Notes under the pieces: model-generated
What the model saw: only the letters and a program-made list of their open reading frames with translations
Database searches by the model: none
What the model was told of the DNA's origin: nothing
NCBI RefSeq assembly: GCF_004126535.1
Contig: NZ_PPCV01000001.1
Coordinates: 496,001 to 560,000 of the forward strand
Source of the DNA: Propioniciclava flava
GTDB lineage: Bacteria > Actinomycetota > Actinomycetes > Propionibacteriales > Propionibacteriaceae
Reading direction: 5' to 3'
DNA: 64,000 nucleotides
Part shown: in pieces, positions 43,952 through 52,180 of the stretch
Layout: every line of letters begins with the position of its first letter
Numbering within the stretch: the first letter of the stretch is position 1
Translations under genes and position numbers: made by a program

Positions 43952-44809
43952 ATGACCGAGCACGAGTTCCCGCAGCGCTCCGAGCCCGACGACGGCAGCG
44001 CCCCGCTCTATCCCCTGCTGCCGGTCGACCCGCCACGCATCGGCCCCTACTGGCTGGAGGCCCGCGTGACGGCGTCGGCGTCCGGCGTCGCCTATGCCGC
44101 CCATGCCACCGACGGCACCGTCGCGATGGTCATCATGCTCAGCGAAGGCGCGGCCGATGATGCCGCCGCCGTCGACCGGTTCGCCGGGACGATCGAGAAG
44201 ATGCACATCGACACCGTTCTGGCGCGCGGCGGGCATCAGCAAGACAGCGGGCGTCTCGCAGGTAAGTACATTGCCCCCGACGACACCCCGCAGGCCCCCG
44301 ACCCGACGCCGAACGCCCCCTGGGCGGCCCTGGCCTACGATGCCTCGCCCGCCGCGACGGCGGAGGCGGAGCGCGTCCTGTCCGAGGTGGATCTGTCCTG
44401 GCTGCCCAATCAAGGTGCCGAGCACGGGCCCAGCTATGCGTTGCATTGGATCGACAAGGTCGCCCCAGGGGTTTCGCGGCAGTGGCCGCTGCCGTGGCCC
44501 GGCAAGCCTCAGCGGGCAGGGTGGGCCAGCATCCTCATCTCATGGATCATCATGATGCTGATGATGGCGCTGGCCGTCTTGATCGCCATCTTGCTCTTCC
44601 AGACCACTCCGCCCCAGAACGCACCCGACCCGGTGCCGAACTCGGCCTCTGCGTCGGCCAGTGGTGGATCCGGTTCCCCGTCGCCACAGTCGGGTTCCCC
44701 CTCCCCGCAAAGCGGGTCGGCGAGCCCTCAACCCAGCTCTGGTTCCCCTGAGGCCTCGGGCTCAGCCTCGGCCAGCGCGAGTTCTCCCACGCCGGACAGT
44801 CGGCTATGA
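43952..44809 (+). CDS. Tail-anchored protein with a kinase-like N-terminus, unknown function
   Basis: 285 residues, not confidently recognised. Residues 28-80 (IGPYWLEARVTASASGVAYA, then AHATDGTVAMVIML) resemble the start of a Ser/Thr kinase N-lobe, but the glycine loop and the catalytic lysine are lost. A single hydrophobic span (about 190-215) is followed by a Ser/Pro/Gly-rich extracellular tail of 65 residues with a repeated SGSPSPQ unit. It may be a decayed kinase fused to a membrane anchor. Start ATG 43952 follows GGGG. It overlaps the HAD gene by four bases, so the two are cotranslated. Confidence 0.6.
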   Translation: MTEHEFPQRSEPDDGSAPLYPLLPVDPPRIGPYWLEARVTASASGVAYAAHATDGTVAMVIMLSEGAADDAAAVDRFAGTIEKMHIDTVLARGGHQQDSGRLAGKYIAPDDTPQAPDPTPNAPWAALAYDASPAATAEAERVLSEVDLSWLPNQGAEHGPSYALHWIDKVAPGVSRQWPLPWPGKPQRAGWASILISWIIMMLMMALAVLIAILLFQTTPPQNAPDPVPNSASASASGGSGSPSPQSGSPSPQSGSASPQPSSGSPEASGSASASASSPTPDSRL

Positions 44810-45645
44810 CCGCGGTCCGGCTGATCGTCACCGATCTGGACGGCACGCTCCTGGGGCCCGATGGACAGATCTCCGAGGCGGACGCCGACGCCCTGCTGGA
44901 GGCAAGTCGACGCGGCGTCCACCTCGTTGTCGCGACCGGTCGACCAGCCCGATGGCTCGGGTGCCTGAAGCCCCTTGCGGCGGCACACCCGCACGTCATC
45001 GTGAGCAACGGCGCCGCCGTCATGGATCTGACGTCGGGAGCGTTGACGCAAGTGCAGGCCATCCCCGGTGACGTGGTCGCCTCGGTGGTGGCGCGGCTTC
45101 GCGCTGCCAGACCTGACGTGCTGTTCGGGAGTGAGCATGGTGACGGGTTCCACTGCGAACCGACCTGGCCGTTACGCGAATTCGATCCCTCCGGCGTCTT
45201 GGTGACGGATCCTCGCCTCCCCACCCGCGCGGCGTGGGACGGGCTGGCCACCGGTGCGTCCCCCATCGTCAAACTGGTGGCGACCGCCGAGGATCTGCCG
45301 ATTGATGCCTTCACCGAGTTGGTCGCCTCACTGGTGGGTGACCGCGTCACGGTCACGCATTCCTCGCCCTCCGATAGCCGGGGGATGGTCGAGATCAGTG
45401 CAGCGGGCGTCACGAAGGCGACCACTCTGGCGCTGGTCTGTGACCGCCTCGGCGTCGATCCCTGTGCGGTGGCAGCCTTTGGGGACATGCCCAACGATGA
45501 GGCAATGCTGGAGTTCGCCGGGCGAGGGTTTGCGATGGGGAACGCGCACCCGCTGCTGCGATCGCGTTTCCGCGTGGCGCCCAGCAACCGCGAGGGCGGC
45601 GTCGGCGTGACGGTGCGCGCCCTGCTTGCTGAACTGGCGAGCTAG
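44806..45645 (+). CDS. Cof-type HAD-superfamily phosphatase
   Basis: 279 residues of the HAD fold: nucleophile and acid in VTDLDGTLLGPDGQ, Ser/Thr motif II in VVATGRPARW, Lys motif III near TKATTLALVCDRLG and motif IV in AFGDMPNDEAML. The large cap between motifs II and III places it in the Cof (type IIB) group, which dephosphorylates sugar phosphates or nucleotides such as FMN and PLP. It overlaps the tail-anchored gene upstream; the substrate is unknown. Its stop codon shares CTAG with the convergent zincin gene. Confidence 0.92.
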   Translation: MTAVRLIVTDLDGTLLGPDGQISEADADALLEASRRGVHLVVATGRPARWLGCLKPLAAAHPHVIVSNGAAVMDLTSGALTQVQAIPGDVVASVVARLRAARPDVLFGSEHGDGFHCEPTWPLREFDPSGVLVTDPRLPTRAAWDGLATGASPIVKLVATAEDLPIDAFTELVASLVGDRVTVTHSSPSDSRGMVEISAAGVTKATTLALVCDRLGVDPCAVAAFGDMPNDEAMLEFAGRGFAMGNAHPLLRSRFRVAPSNREGGVGVTVRALLAELAS

Positions 45646-45992
45646 GCGTACCCGAGATCGTGCAGGCGGTCATCGTCGATGCCGAAGTAGTGCGCGATCT
45701 CATGCACCACGGTGATCCCGACCTCCTCGATGACTTCGTCCCGGGTCTGGCACAGGCGCAGGGTGGGGTTCTTGAAGATCACGATCCGGTCGGGTAGCAC
45801 ACCGCCGTACTGGGTGTCGCGTTCGGTGAGCGGGACGCCGTCGTAGACGCCGAGGAGGTCAGGCTCCCCGGCGGGTGGCTCGTCCTCGATGACGATGATG
45901 CAGTTCTCCAGGAGGGCGAGGAGGCGCTCGGGGATCGCATCGAGGGCATCGTTGACGTGGGTCTCGAACTCATCGTCGGACATGGCGATCAC
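45642..45992 (-). CDS. Small zincin-like metallopeptidase family protein
   Basis: 116 residues. The zinc motif HEIAHYFGIDDDRLH (HExxHxxGxxD/H) lies near the C-terminus, preceded by EEVGITVV, as in the small actinobacterial metallopeptidase family. The acidic N-terminal part (DALDAIPERLLALLENCIIV) packs the domain. Whether it cleaves peptides is unknown. It converges on the HAD gene with a shared CTAG stop. Confidence 0.88.
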   Translation of the reverse strand: MIAMSDDEFETHVNDALDAIPERLLALLENCIIVIEDEPPAGEPDLLGVYDGVPLTERDTQYGGVLPDRIVIFKNPTLRLCQTRDEVIEEVGITVVHEIAHYFGIDDDRLHDLGYA

Positions 45993-46136
45993 GCTTTCAC
46001 CCTAGCCATCTGGTGCGCAGGCGTAGCCCAGCCCGCACCCCTCGACGCTGATGTGGAGGCACGGCAACCGCCAGCGCCCTCGTAGGTGGCCCCGTTAGGC
46101 TGACGCCACCACACGTGGGCACCTAGGGGGAATCAC

Positions 46137-46604
46137 ATGAAGATCGCCATCGGCTCCGACAGTTCCGGCATCGAGTTGAAGAACATCGTCGTGGCGCACC
46201 TCCTGGACGCGGGCCACGACGTGACCGATGTCGGCTGGGATGGCACGGGCGAGGCGGAGTACTCCGCTCACTATGCGCGCAAGGTCGCGCACCTGATCCG
46301 TGACGAGGACGTGGAGCGAGGCGTCCTGATCTGCGGCACCGGGATCGGCATCTCCATTTCCGCCAACAAGGTTCGGGGCATCGGCGCCGCCGTGTGCTCG
46401 GAGCCCTACACCGCCCAGCACACCCGCGAACACAACGGAAGCCAGATCATCGCCTTCGGGGCCTTCGTCGTGGGCCCCCAGATGGCCTGCGCCATCACCG
46501 ACGCCTTCCTGGGTGCCGAGTTCAAGGGCGGCATCTTCGCCGAGCGCTTCAACTTGATCGCGGCCATCGAAGATGAGGAACTCGCCGCCGCCTCACGCGG
46601 CTAG
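46137..46604 (+). CDS. RpiB/LacAB-family sugar-phosphate isomerase
   Basis: 155 residues of the RpiB/LacA/LacB fold. By alignment with the E. coli RpiB sequence that I recall, C66 and T68 (LICGTGIG), H99 (EHNG) and R137 are present. His10 is replaced by Ser9 (GSDSSG) and Arg133 by Ile133 (GGIFAER). The first normally helps ring opening and the second holds phosphate, so this enzyme may use a substrate other than ribose 5-phosphate, such as a tetrose or hexose phosphate. GGGG seven bases before ATG 46137 serves as ribosome site. A 145-base gap with a GGTGGC/GCCACC stem precedes it. Confidence 0.88.
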   Translation: MKIAIGSDSSGIELKNIVVAHLLDAGHDVTDVGWDGTGEAEYSAHYARKVAHLIRDEDVERGVLICGTGIGISISANKVRGIGAAVCSEPYTAQHTREHNGSQIIAFGAFVVGPQMACAITDAFLGAEFKGGIFAERFNLIAAIEDEELAAASRG

Positions 46605-46619
46605 GGAACCCGCCCCGCG

Positions 46620-48035
46620 CTAGTTCAAGCCCAGGTGGCTGGCCACGAGCCCGCTGATCGCCTGGGCCTCAGCCAGCGTCGGCATCTCGCAGAAGACACG
46701 CAGGACCGGTTCTGTTCCGGAGAACCGGATCGTCACCCACCCGCCGCCTGCGAAGTAGACCTTGCAGCCATCGTCCCAGCGCACACGCTCCACAGGCACG
46801 GGGAACTCGGGCAGGTCGTGCTGGACGAACACCCGGTGTTCGAGATCGGCCTTGCGTTCGCCCGCGAACGCATAGGCCGCCTCGATCATCTCCATGACCC
46901 CGTACTTGGCGAGGATGTCGGCATACAGTTCGGAGAGCTTCTTGCCGGAGGCTGCGACCATCTCCACGAGCAGGCTGCCCGCGTAGACGCCGTCCTTGCC
47001 TGCGATGTGGCCGCGCACCGTGAGGCCGCCGGAAGACTCGCCTCCGATGACGGCGTCGGTCTCCGCCATCTTCGCGGAGATCCACTTGAACCCGACGGGC
47101 ACCTCGTAGACGACCTCGCCATGCGCGGCGGCGACCCGGTCCAGCAGGTGGGTGGTGGACATGTTGCGGACCGCAGGCCCCTTCCACCCCTTGCCATCGA
47201 GGAGGTAGTCGTAGAGCAGCACCAGAATCTGGTTGGGGTGCAGGAAGTGCCCTTGGTCATCGATGACGCCTAGCCGGTCGGCGTCACCGTCGGTGGCCAC
47301 CCCCAGGTCGGCCCCCCGCTCCACAACGGCCTGGCGTAGGGGCTCCAGGGTCGCCGCGGTCGGGGACGGGAGGCGTCCGCCAAACAGGGTGTCGTGCCGA
47401 TCGTTGATGACGTCGACCTGGCATCGCGCGGTCATCAAGACGGTCTGGAGGCTGGTTTGGGCCACCCCGAACATGGGGTCGAGCACGACGTAGAGGTGGC
47501 GATGCCGGATGGTCTCCATGTCGAGTTTGTCGATGATGGCGTCCAGATACCAGTTCAGGGAGGTTTGGACGGTGAGCAGCGGATGGCCGCTCACGTCTTC
47601 GGGCGCGACGGCCACCACGTCGGCGTCGCGGAGCGCGTTGGCCCGTGCAGCGATCTCATCGGTGACGGAGACCTCTGCGTCGCGGCCTCCCTCGGTGAAG
47701 ATTTTGATGCCGTTGTAGAGCGCCGGGTTGTGGCTGGCAGTGATCGCCATGCCGTAGGCGCAGCCCTTGTCGCGCACCGTCCACATGAACATCGGTGTGG
47801 GCGCGGGGCGCGCGATCGAGGTGACCGGGATCCCGTTGCCGAGGAAGACTTCCACGGCCCAACCGGTCGCCTCCGCGGAGAGGAAGCGCCGGTCGTGCCC
47901 GATGACGACTCCTCTGTCCTCGACTCCTTCGGCGGCCATCCGTTCACACAGCGCCTGCGTGATACGCCGCACGTTCTCGCGTGTGAAGCCATCGCCGATG
48001 ATCTCGCGCCATCCCCCGGTACCGAAGTTGATCAT
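46620..48035 (-). CDS. Phosphohexomutase (phosphoglucomutase/phosphomannomutase family)
   Basis: 471 residues of the alpha-D-phosphohexomutase superfamily. The phosphoserine is in ITASHNPALYNGIKIF, the metal loop is ATDGDADRLGVID, the sugar loop is GGESSGGL and the phosphate site is RFSGTEPVLR. It interconverts hexose 1- and 6-phosphates; glucose or mannose forms cannot be told apart by sequence. It is the second such enzyme here, distinct from pgm at 22561. It is divergent from the nucleotidyltransferase-kinase-ROK set, sharing an AT-rich promoter region of 76 bases, so it may feed or drain the same sugar pool. Confidence 0.9.
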   Translation of the reverse strand: MINFGTGGWREIIGDGFTRENVRRITQALCERMAAEGVEDRGVVIGHDRRFLSAEATGWAVEVFLGNGIPVTSIARPAPTPMFMWTVRDKGCAYGMAITASHNPALYNGIKIFTEGGRDAEVSVTDEIAARANALRDADVVAVAPEDVSGHPLLTVQTSLNWYLDAIIDKLDMETIRHRHLYVVLDPMFGVAQTSLQTVLMTARCQVDVINDRHDTLFGGRLPSPTAATLEPLRQAVVERGADLGVATDGDADRLGVIDDQGHFLHPNQILVLLYDYLLDGKGWKGPAVRNMSTTHLLDRVAAAHGEVVYEVPVGFKWISAKMAETDAVIGGESSGGLTVRGHIAGKDGVYAGSLLVEMVAASGKKLSELYADILAKYGVMEMIEAAYAFAGERKADLEHRVFVQHDLPEFPVPVERVRWDDGCKVYFAGGGWVTIRFSGTEPVLRVFCEMPTLAEAQAISGLVASHLGLN

Positions 48036-48111
48036 GGCGGCAGCCTAACCAGGGCTCGTTACTTTGAAAAGAGTCTTACAAAAAAGCGTTGGTTCTGTCA
48101 GGATGAGGGAC
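48036..48111. promoter_or_regulatory. AT-rich divergent promoter region of the sugar activation genes
   Basis: An island much richer in A and T than its surroundings between two divergent genes. On the minus strand CTGACA (48096-48101) precedes TAAGAC (48073-48078) by 17 bases. On the plus strand TTGAAA (48064-48069) is a possible -35 with no good -10. CTTTGAAAAG is a small inverted repeat. The ROK protein of the plus-strand operon may bind here. Confidence 0.45.
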
Positions 48112-48933
48112 GTGAGCACAGCCAGCAACGACATCACCACCGCTGTCATCATGGCCCGCGGGCTGGGCAGCCGGATGCGCAAAGCTGCGGCCGGCGTTGA
48201 CTTAAGCGACGCCCAGCGCGCCATGGCCGAGCGTGGCGTCAAGGGCATGATCGACGTCGGACGCCCGTTTCTGGATTTCGCCATGTCGGCGGCCGCCGAC
48301 GCAGGGATCACCGAGGTCATCCTCGTCATCGGCCCCGAGCACACCCAGGTGCGTGAGTACTACGACGCCTTACCCACGCGGCGCATCCGCGTGCGCTTCG
48401 CCGTCCAGCAGGAGCCCCGTGGCACGGCCGATGCCGTCCTCGCCGCGAAAGATGCTGTGGATGGGCGGCGTTTTCTGCTCCTCAACTCCGACAACTACTA
48501 CCCGGTGGACGCCATGGCCGCCCTGCGAGGCGTCCCCGACAACGGGCTGGTCGGCTTCGACCCCGCCGGACTCGTGCGCTACGGCAACATTCCGGCCGAG
48601 CGCGTCCGCGCGTTCGCGCTCCTGGAACGCCAAGGCACGTCGCTCACGGCCATCGTGGAGAAGCCCGACGACGCGACCCTGGCCCGCTTCGGAGCGAGCG
48701 CGTTGGTGAGCATGAACTGCTATGCGTTCACACCCACCATCTTCGAGCAAGCTGCGGCCGTCGCACCCTCCCCGCGAGGCGAGTACGAACTGACCGACGC
48801 GGTCGCCGCGGCGCTGTCCGTCGGCGAACCGTTCACGATCGTCCCCAGCGCCGCCGGAGTCTTGGACCTTTCCGAGCGGGGGGATATCGCCGCCGTCACC
48901 GCAGCGCTCGCCAGCCGCGAGGTGCACCTGTGA
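48112..48933 (+). CDS. Sugar-phosphate nucleotidyltransferase
   Basis: 273 residues of the NTP-transferase fold. The nucleotide loop is MARGLGSRMRK, the Mg site lies near LLNSDNYYPV, and the Lys of IVEKPDD binds the substrate. It resembles glucose-1-phosphate uridylyl- or thymidylyltransferases but is shorter and has ARG in place of the usual AGG. GTG 48112 has GAGG five bases upstream and is preferred over an ATG at 48103. Its last four bases overlap the GHMP kinase gene. Together they would turn a sugar into a sugar 1-phosphate and then an NDP-sugar. Confidence 0.85.
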   Translation: MSTASNDITTAVIMARGLGSRMRKAAAGVDLSDAQRAMAERGVKGMIDVGRPFLDFAMSAAADAGITEVILVIGPEHTQVREYYDALPTRRIRVRFAVQQEPRGTADAVLAAKDAVDGRRFLLLNSDNYYPVDAMAALRGVPDNGLVGFDPAGLVRYGNIPAERVRAFALLERQGTSLTAIVEKPDDATLARFGASALVSMNCYAFTPTIFEQAAAVAPSPRGEYELTDAVAAALSVGEPFTIVPSAAGVLDLSERGDIAAVTAALASREVHL

Positions 48934-50138
48934 GCACCTGGTTCTCCCCGGGACGCATTGAGGTGTTGGGCAAACACACCGACTATGCGGGCGGACGCTG
49001 CCTGGTCGTGGCGCTGGATCGGGGTGTGACGGCCTCCTTCACCCCGGGCGGCCAGGGGATTCACGCGCGCAGCACGGCGATGCCCGACGCCGTCGATGTG
49101 CACGCTGACCCTCCCCTTCCGGCCGGGCATTGGGGACGCTACTTGCAGACCGCGGTCGCGCGGCTTGAGCACAACTTCGGCCCCCTGACGCCCGGGACGA
49201 TCACCCTCGACTCCACCCTCCCCCTCGCCAGCGGCATGAGCAGTTCGTCGGCGGTCGTCGTGGCCGCCACGCTCGCCTTGGCGCACGACAACGGCCTCAT
49301 GCAGCGTCCCCGTTGGCGCGAAACCCTCACCTCACCAGAAGCCCTGGCGACCTACCTGGCCTGCGTCGAGAACGGTTCTGGCTTCGGGCCGCTCGACGGC
49401 CATCCCGGGGTGGGGACGCATGGCGGCTCGGAGGATCACACCGCGATGATCTGTTCCCGCGACGGTGAACTCGGCGTCTTCGACTTCGCCGACCAGGTAC
49501 CCACCCAACAGCGTCGCCTTCGGTTGCCCGACAGCCTTGCCTTCGTGGTGATCATGAGCGGGGTCCTGGCGGAGAAGACCGGGCCGGCACTCGCGTTGTA
49601 TAACCGTGCGAGCAGGCTGGCCCGCGAGGCCGTTGACGTCTGGAACGCCGCGACGGGGCGACGCGACGCCAACCTCGGGCAAGCGCTGCGCAGTGACGCC
49701 GATGCGCAGGCGCACCTAAGCAAGCTCCTGCTGGATGCTCCGGCGCTGAGCCGACGCGTCGAGCAGTTCGTCACTGAATCCACGGTGATCATTCCTCGTG
49801 CGACGGACGCCTTGGCCGCGAACGATCTCTCCGCAGTCCGATCCCACGTGGACGCCTCGCAGCGAGGTGCCGAAGAGGGCCTGGGCAACCAGATCCCCGA
49901 AACGTCGTCGCTGTACGCGTCCGCGTTGGCCCTGGGAGCCCATGCTGCCTCCGCCTTCGGAGCAGGCTACGGCGGCAGCGTCTGGGCGTTGGTGGGGGCG
50001 TCCGACGCCGAGAGCTTCGCCTCGACGTGGCTGGACACCTACCGCTCGGCCTTCCCTCACCACCGGGACTCCTCCAGTGTTCTGGTGACGCGTCCGAGTG
50101 GCGGTGTCCACGAGAGGGTCTTGCACCTGGCAGGGTGA
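48930..50138 (+). CDS. Galactokinase-like GHMP sugar kinase
   Basis: 402 residues of the GHMP kinase family, with the sugar-1-kinase signature GRIEVLGKHTDYAGG, the ATP loop PLASGMSSSSAVV, the catalytic Asp in GGSEDHTAM and a C-terminal GAGYGGSVWALV. In galactokinases the fourth signature residue is Glu (GEHTDY), which touches the sugar; here it is K15. That charge reversal suggests another substrate, perhaps one with a carboxylate. Start GTG overlaps the nucleotidyltransferase gene by four bases; the ROK gene follows five bases downstream. No epimerase or uridylyltransferase of the Leloir pathway is next to it. Confidence 0.85.
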   Translation: MSTWFSPGRIEVLGKHTDYAGGRCLVVALDRGVTASFTPGGQGIHARSTAMPDAVDVHADPPLPAGHWGRYLQTAVARLEHNFGPLTPGTITLDSTLPLASGMSSSSAVVVAATLALAHDNGLMQRPRWRETLTSPEALATYLACVENGSGFGPLDGHPGVGTHGGSEDHTAMICSRDGELGVFDFADQVPTQQRRLRLPDSLAFVVIMSGVLAEKTGPALALYNRASRLAREAVDVWNAATGRRDANLGQALRSDADAQAHLSKLLLDAPALSRRVEQFVTESTVIIPRATDALAANDLSAVRSHVDASQRGAEEGLGNQIPETSSLYASALALGAHAASAFGAGYGGSVWALVGASDAESFASTWLDTYRSAFPHHRDSSSVLVTRPSGGVHERVLHLAG

Positions 50139-50142
50139 CATC

Positions 50143-51315
50143 ATGCGGTCGCCCGTCCTCCCTGCCAGCGCCGATCCGTCCACGGTGCGCATCTGGAACG
50201 AACGCGCCGTCCTCGCCACCCTCACCGATGGGCTGCCTCGTCGTGCGGCGCACATCGCCGAGGCCACGGGGCTGACCCCCGCGTCGGTCCGCGCCGTCTT
50301 GGGGACGCTGACCGCCAAGGGTTGGGTGTGCGGGCTTGAGCCTGAGCAGGCGGGAGCGATGGGGCGTCCTGCCCGCACCTTCCAGCGTGCTCACCCCGAC
50401 GGCTTGATCCTTGGCGTCGATCTGGGTGGCCATGCGGTGCGGGTGGTCGTCAGCGACTTGTTCGGGGAACCGCAGGTCGTCGGTGAGGCTCCCGTTGCTT
50501 CCCCCGACCCATTCGCGCTTCGGGCCGCGCTCGCCGACGCGCTCTCCCCCGTCGATCATTCCCGCGTCTGGATGACGGGCCTGGCCATCTCCGGGGCGCT
50601 GGATGCCGAGGGGCGCCTGGCGCGTTCGCTGGCGTTGCCGCAACTCGTCGGTCGTCGTCCCGCCGACGCCCTGGCCGACGTGCTGCCCGGGCAGGTGTGG
50701 ACCACGCACGACACGCGCTCGGCACTGTGGGCCGAGTTCATGCGCGGGGCGGCACGCGACGCTCGCGACGTCATGTTCGTGAGCTTGGGACGCCGCCCGT
50801 CGTTGTCCTTGCTGCTGGATGGCCGGCTGCATTTGGGTGCCCACGGCAGCGCAGGAGAGTTGTCACTCAATGAGCTGTTGCCCGCCACCAACGGGTATCG
50901 CTGGGCCGTTGCCGATGGGCGCGATCCCCAGGGGGATGCCTTGCGCGCCGCCGCGGCGGGTGATCCTGCCGCTCGGGCGGGTGCGCGCGCGTTCCTCGCC
51001 GAGATCACCCCGCAACTCGCCTACGCTGCAGGCTTGACCGACCCCGCGTTGGTCGTGATCGGTGGCGCATTGGCCCCCGCCTTGGAATCGGCGCTTCCTG
51101 AATTCGTGGAGGCGTTGGGCTCTCGCCTCCAGGTGGCACCAGCGGTACGGCTCACCGAGTTGGATCAGTTCGCCACCGCGACGGGTGCGTTGCTCCTCGC
51201 CCAGCAACGAGTGAGCGCCGCGCTGTGGGATCACCCAGGAGCCTTGCCTCCCCTGACACGAACTGCCTTTGAAGACGCGCTCGCGTCATCAAAGGCGCAG
51301 CGCGAGCACGGGTGA
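50143..51315 (+). CDS. ROK-family protein, regulator of the sugar kinase operon
   Basis: 390 residues: an N-terminal winged helix-turn-helix (RAAHIAEATGLTPASVRAVL) and an actin-like ROK domain with GVDLGGHAVRVVV and TTHDTRSALWAEF. The zinc motif CxCGxxGCxE is missing (GAHGSAGELSLNEL instead), so the protein lacks the ROK zinc site and is probably a pure sensor-repressor. It starts five bases after the GHMP kinase stop and ends the operon. The inducer is probably the sugar or sugar phosphate handled by the kinase. Confidence 0.85.
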   Translation: MRSPVLPASADPSTVRIWNERAVLATLTDGLPRRAAHIAEATGLTPASVRAVLGTLTAKGWVCGLEPEQAGAMGRPARTFQRAHPDGLILGVDLGGHAVRVVVSDLFGEPQVVGEAPVASPDPFALRAALADALSPVDHSRVWMTGLAISGALDAEGRLARSLALPQLVGRRPADALADVLPGQVWTTHDTRSALWAEFMRGAARDARDVMFVSLGRRPSLSLLLDGRLHLGAHGSAGELSLNELLPATNGYRWAVADGRDPQGDALRAAAAGDPAARAGARAFLAEITPQLAYAAGLTDPALVVIGGALAPALESALPEFVEALGSRLQVAPAVRLTELDQFATATGALLLAQQRVSAALWDHPGALPPLTRTAFEDALASSKAQREHG

Positions 51316-51422
51316 GGCGCACGGGCACCAACACCGGCACTCGGCGCCTGGCGCCGCCCAGGTCGTCGGACTGACCACTATGCTCACCGGGGAGCACCGT
51401 GGATTGTTAGCCATAGTGTTAG

Positions 51423-51445
51423 CCTGCGCGGGCACATCGCGCAGG
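51423..51445 (+). terminator. Stem-loop after the ROK gene
   Basis: Perfect 8-bp stem CCTGCGCG / CGCGCAGG with a seven-base loop, between the ROK gene and the tRNA gene. The preceding bases hold a direct repeat GTTAGCC (51405 and 51417 region). It probably ends the sugar kinase operon. Confidence 0.55.
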
Positions 51446-51478
51446 AGCCGAAGCACGTTGACTAGGCATTGTGCAATC

Positions 51479-51552
51479 GGGGCGTTAGCTCAGCAGGTCA
51501 GAGCAGGGGACTCATAATCCCTGGGTCGCGGGTTCGAGCCCCGCACGCCCCA
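51479..51552 (+). tRNA. tRNA with CAU anticodon (elongator Met, or Ile2)
   Basis: 74 bases folding into a full cloverleaf: acceptor GGGGCGT / ACGCCCC, D-stem GCTC / GAGC, anticodon stem GGGGA / TCCCT with loop CTCATAA, and T-arm GCGGG-TTCGAGC-CCCGC. The anticodon is CAT. Elongator Met and lysidine-modified Ile2 tRNAs share this loop; the initiator is excluded by the stem lacking three G-C pairs at the loop side. CCA is not encoded. Confidence 0.9.
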
Positions 51553-51559
51553 CTTCGCG

Positions 51560-52180
51560 CTACCGGACGATACCCGCCGAACGTCCGGCGGCGACGGCGG
51601 CCGTTCGCGACGTCACACCGAGTTTGGTGAAGATGTGAACCAGGTGCGATTTCACGGTGGCATCGGTGATGCGGAGTTCACGCGCGATCCGGCTGTTGGA
51701 GGCCCCAGCCGCCACCCAGGTGAGGACTTCGACCTCGCGTGCGCTGAGGCTTAGCTGGGGGACGCGCATGCGATCCAAGAGTCGCCCTGCGATGGCCGGG
51801 GCGAGCGCGCTCTCCCCGACGGCGGCCGCGCGGATCGCAGCCACCAGTTCATCGGGTGGGGCGTCCTTGAGGAGATACCCGCAGGCGCCGGCCTCGACCG
51901 CGCTGAGGATGTCGCCGTCGGTGTCGTAGTTGGTGAGCACCAACACGGCGGGTCGCTGGCGCAACGTGTGGATCTCCGCGGTGGCGTCGGCACCTGTGCG
52001 CTCCCCGCCGAACTGAAGATCCATCAACACGACATCGGGGGCCAGTTGCCGGACCAACGCGACCGCTTCCTCCGGGGTCGCGGCCGAACCCACCACGTCG
52101 ACGTCGGGATCCCCCGCGAGCAGGGCCTTCAGCCCCGCCCGTACGACGGGGTGGTCATCGGCCAAGACGATCCTGATCAT
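51560..52180 (-). CDS. NarL/LuxR-family response regulator
   Basis: 206 residues. The receiver domain has acidic D8-D9, phospho-acceptor D54 ([10 protein letters not shown]) and Lys in [10 protein letters not shown]. The LuxR-type helix-turn-helix reads [20 protein letters not shown] and [14 protein letters not shown]. Phosphorylated dimers bind promoters. It overlaps the histidine kinase gene by four bases and pairs with it. The target is probably the divergent ABC exporter operon at 53521, whose promoter is close to the kinase gene. Confidence 0.93.
   Translation of the reverse strand: MIRIVLADDHPVVRAGLKALLAGDPDVDVVGSAATPEEAVALVRQLAPDVVLMDLQFGGERTGADATAEIHTLRQRPAVLVLTNYDTDGDILSAVEAGACGYLLKDAPPDELVAAIRAAAVGESALAPAIAGRLLDRMRVPQLSLSAREVEVLTWVAAGASNSRIARELRITDATVKSHLVHIFTKLGVTSRTAAVAAGRSAGIVR

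Noticed and set aside
48930-50138. Plain galactokinase of the Leloir pathway
   Set aside because: The signature has Lys for Glu, and no galE or galT is adjacent; I kept the call as galactokinase-like only.
51458-51463. TTGACT as -35 of the CAU tRNA promoter
   Set aside because: It is only 16 bases from the mature tRNA, leaving no room for a -10 box and start site.
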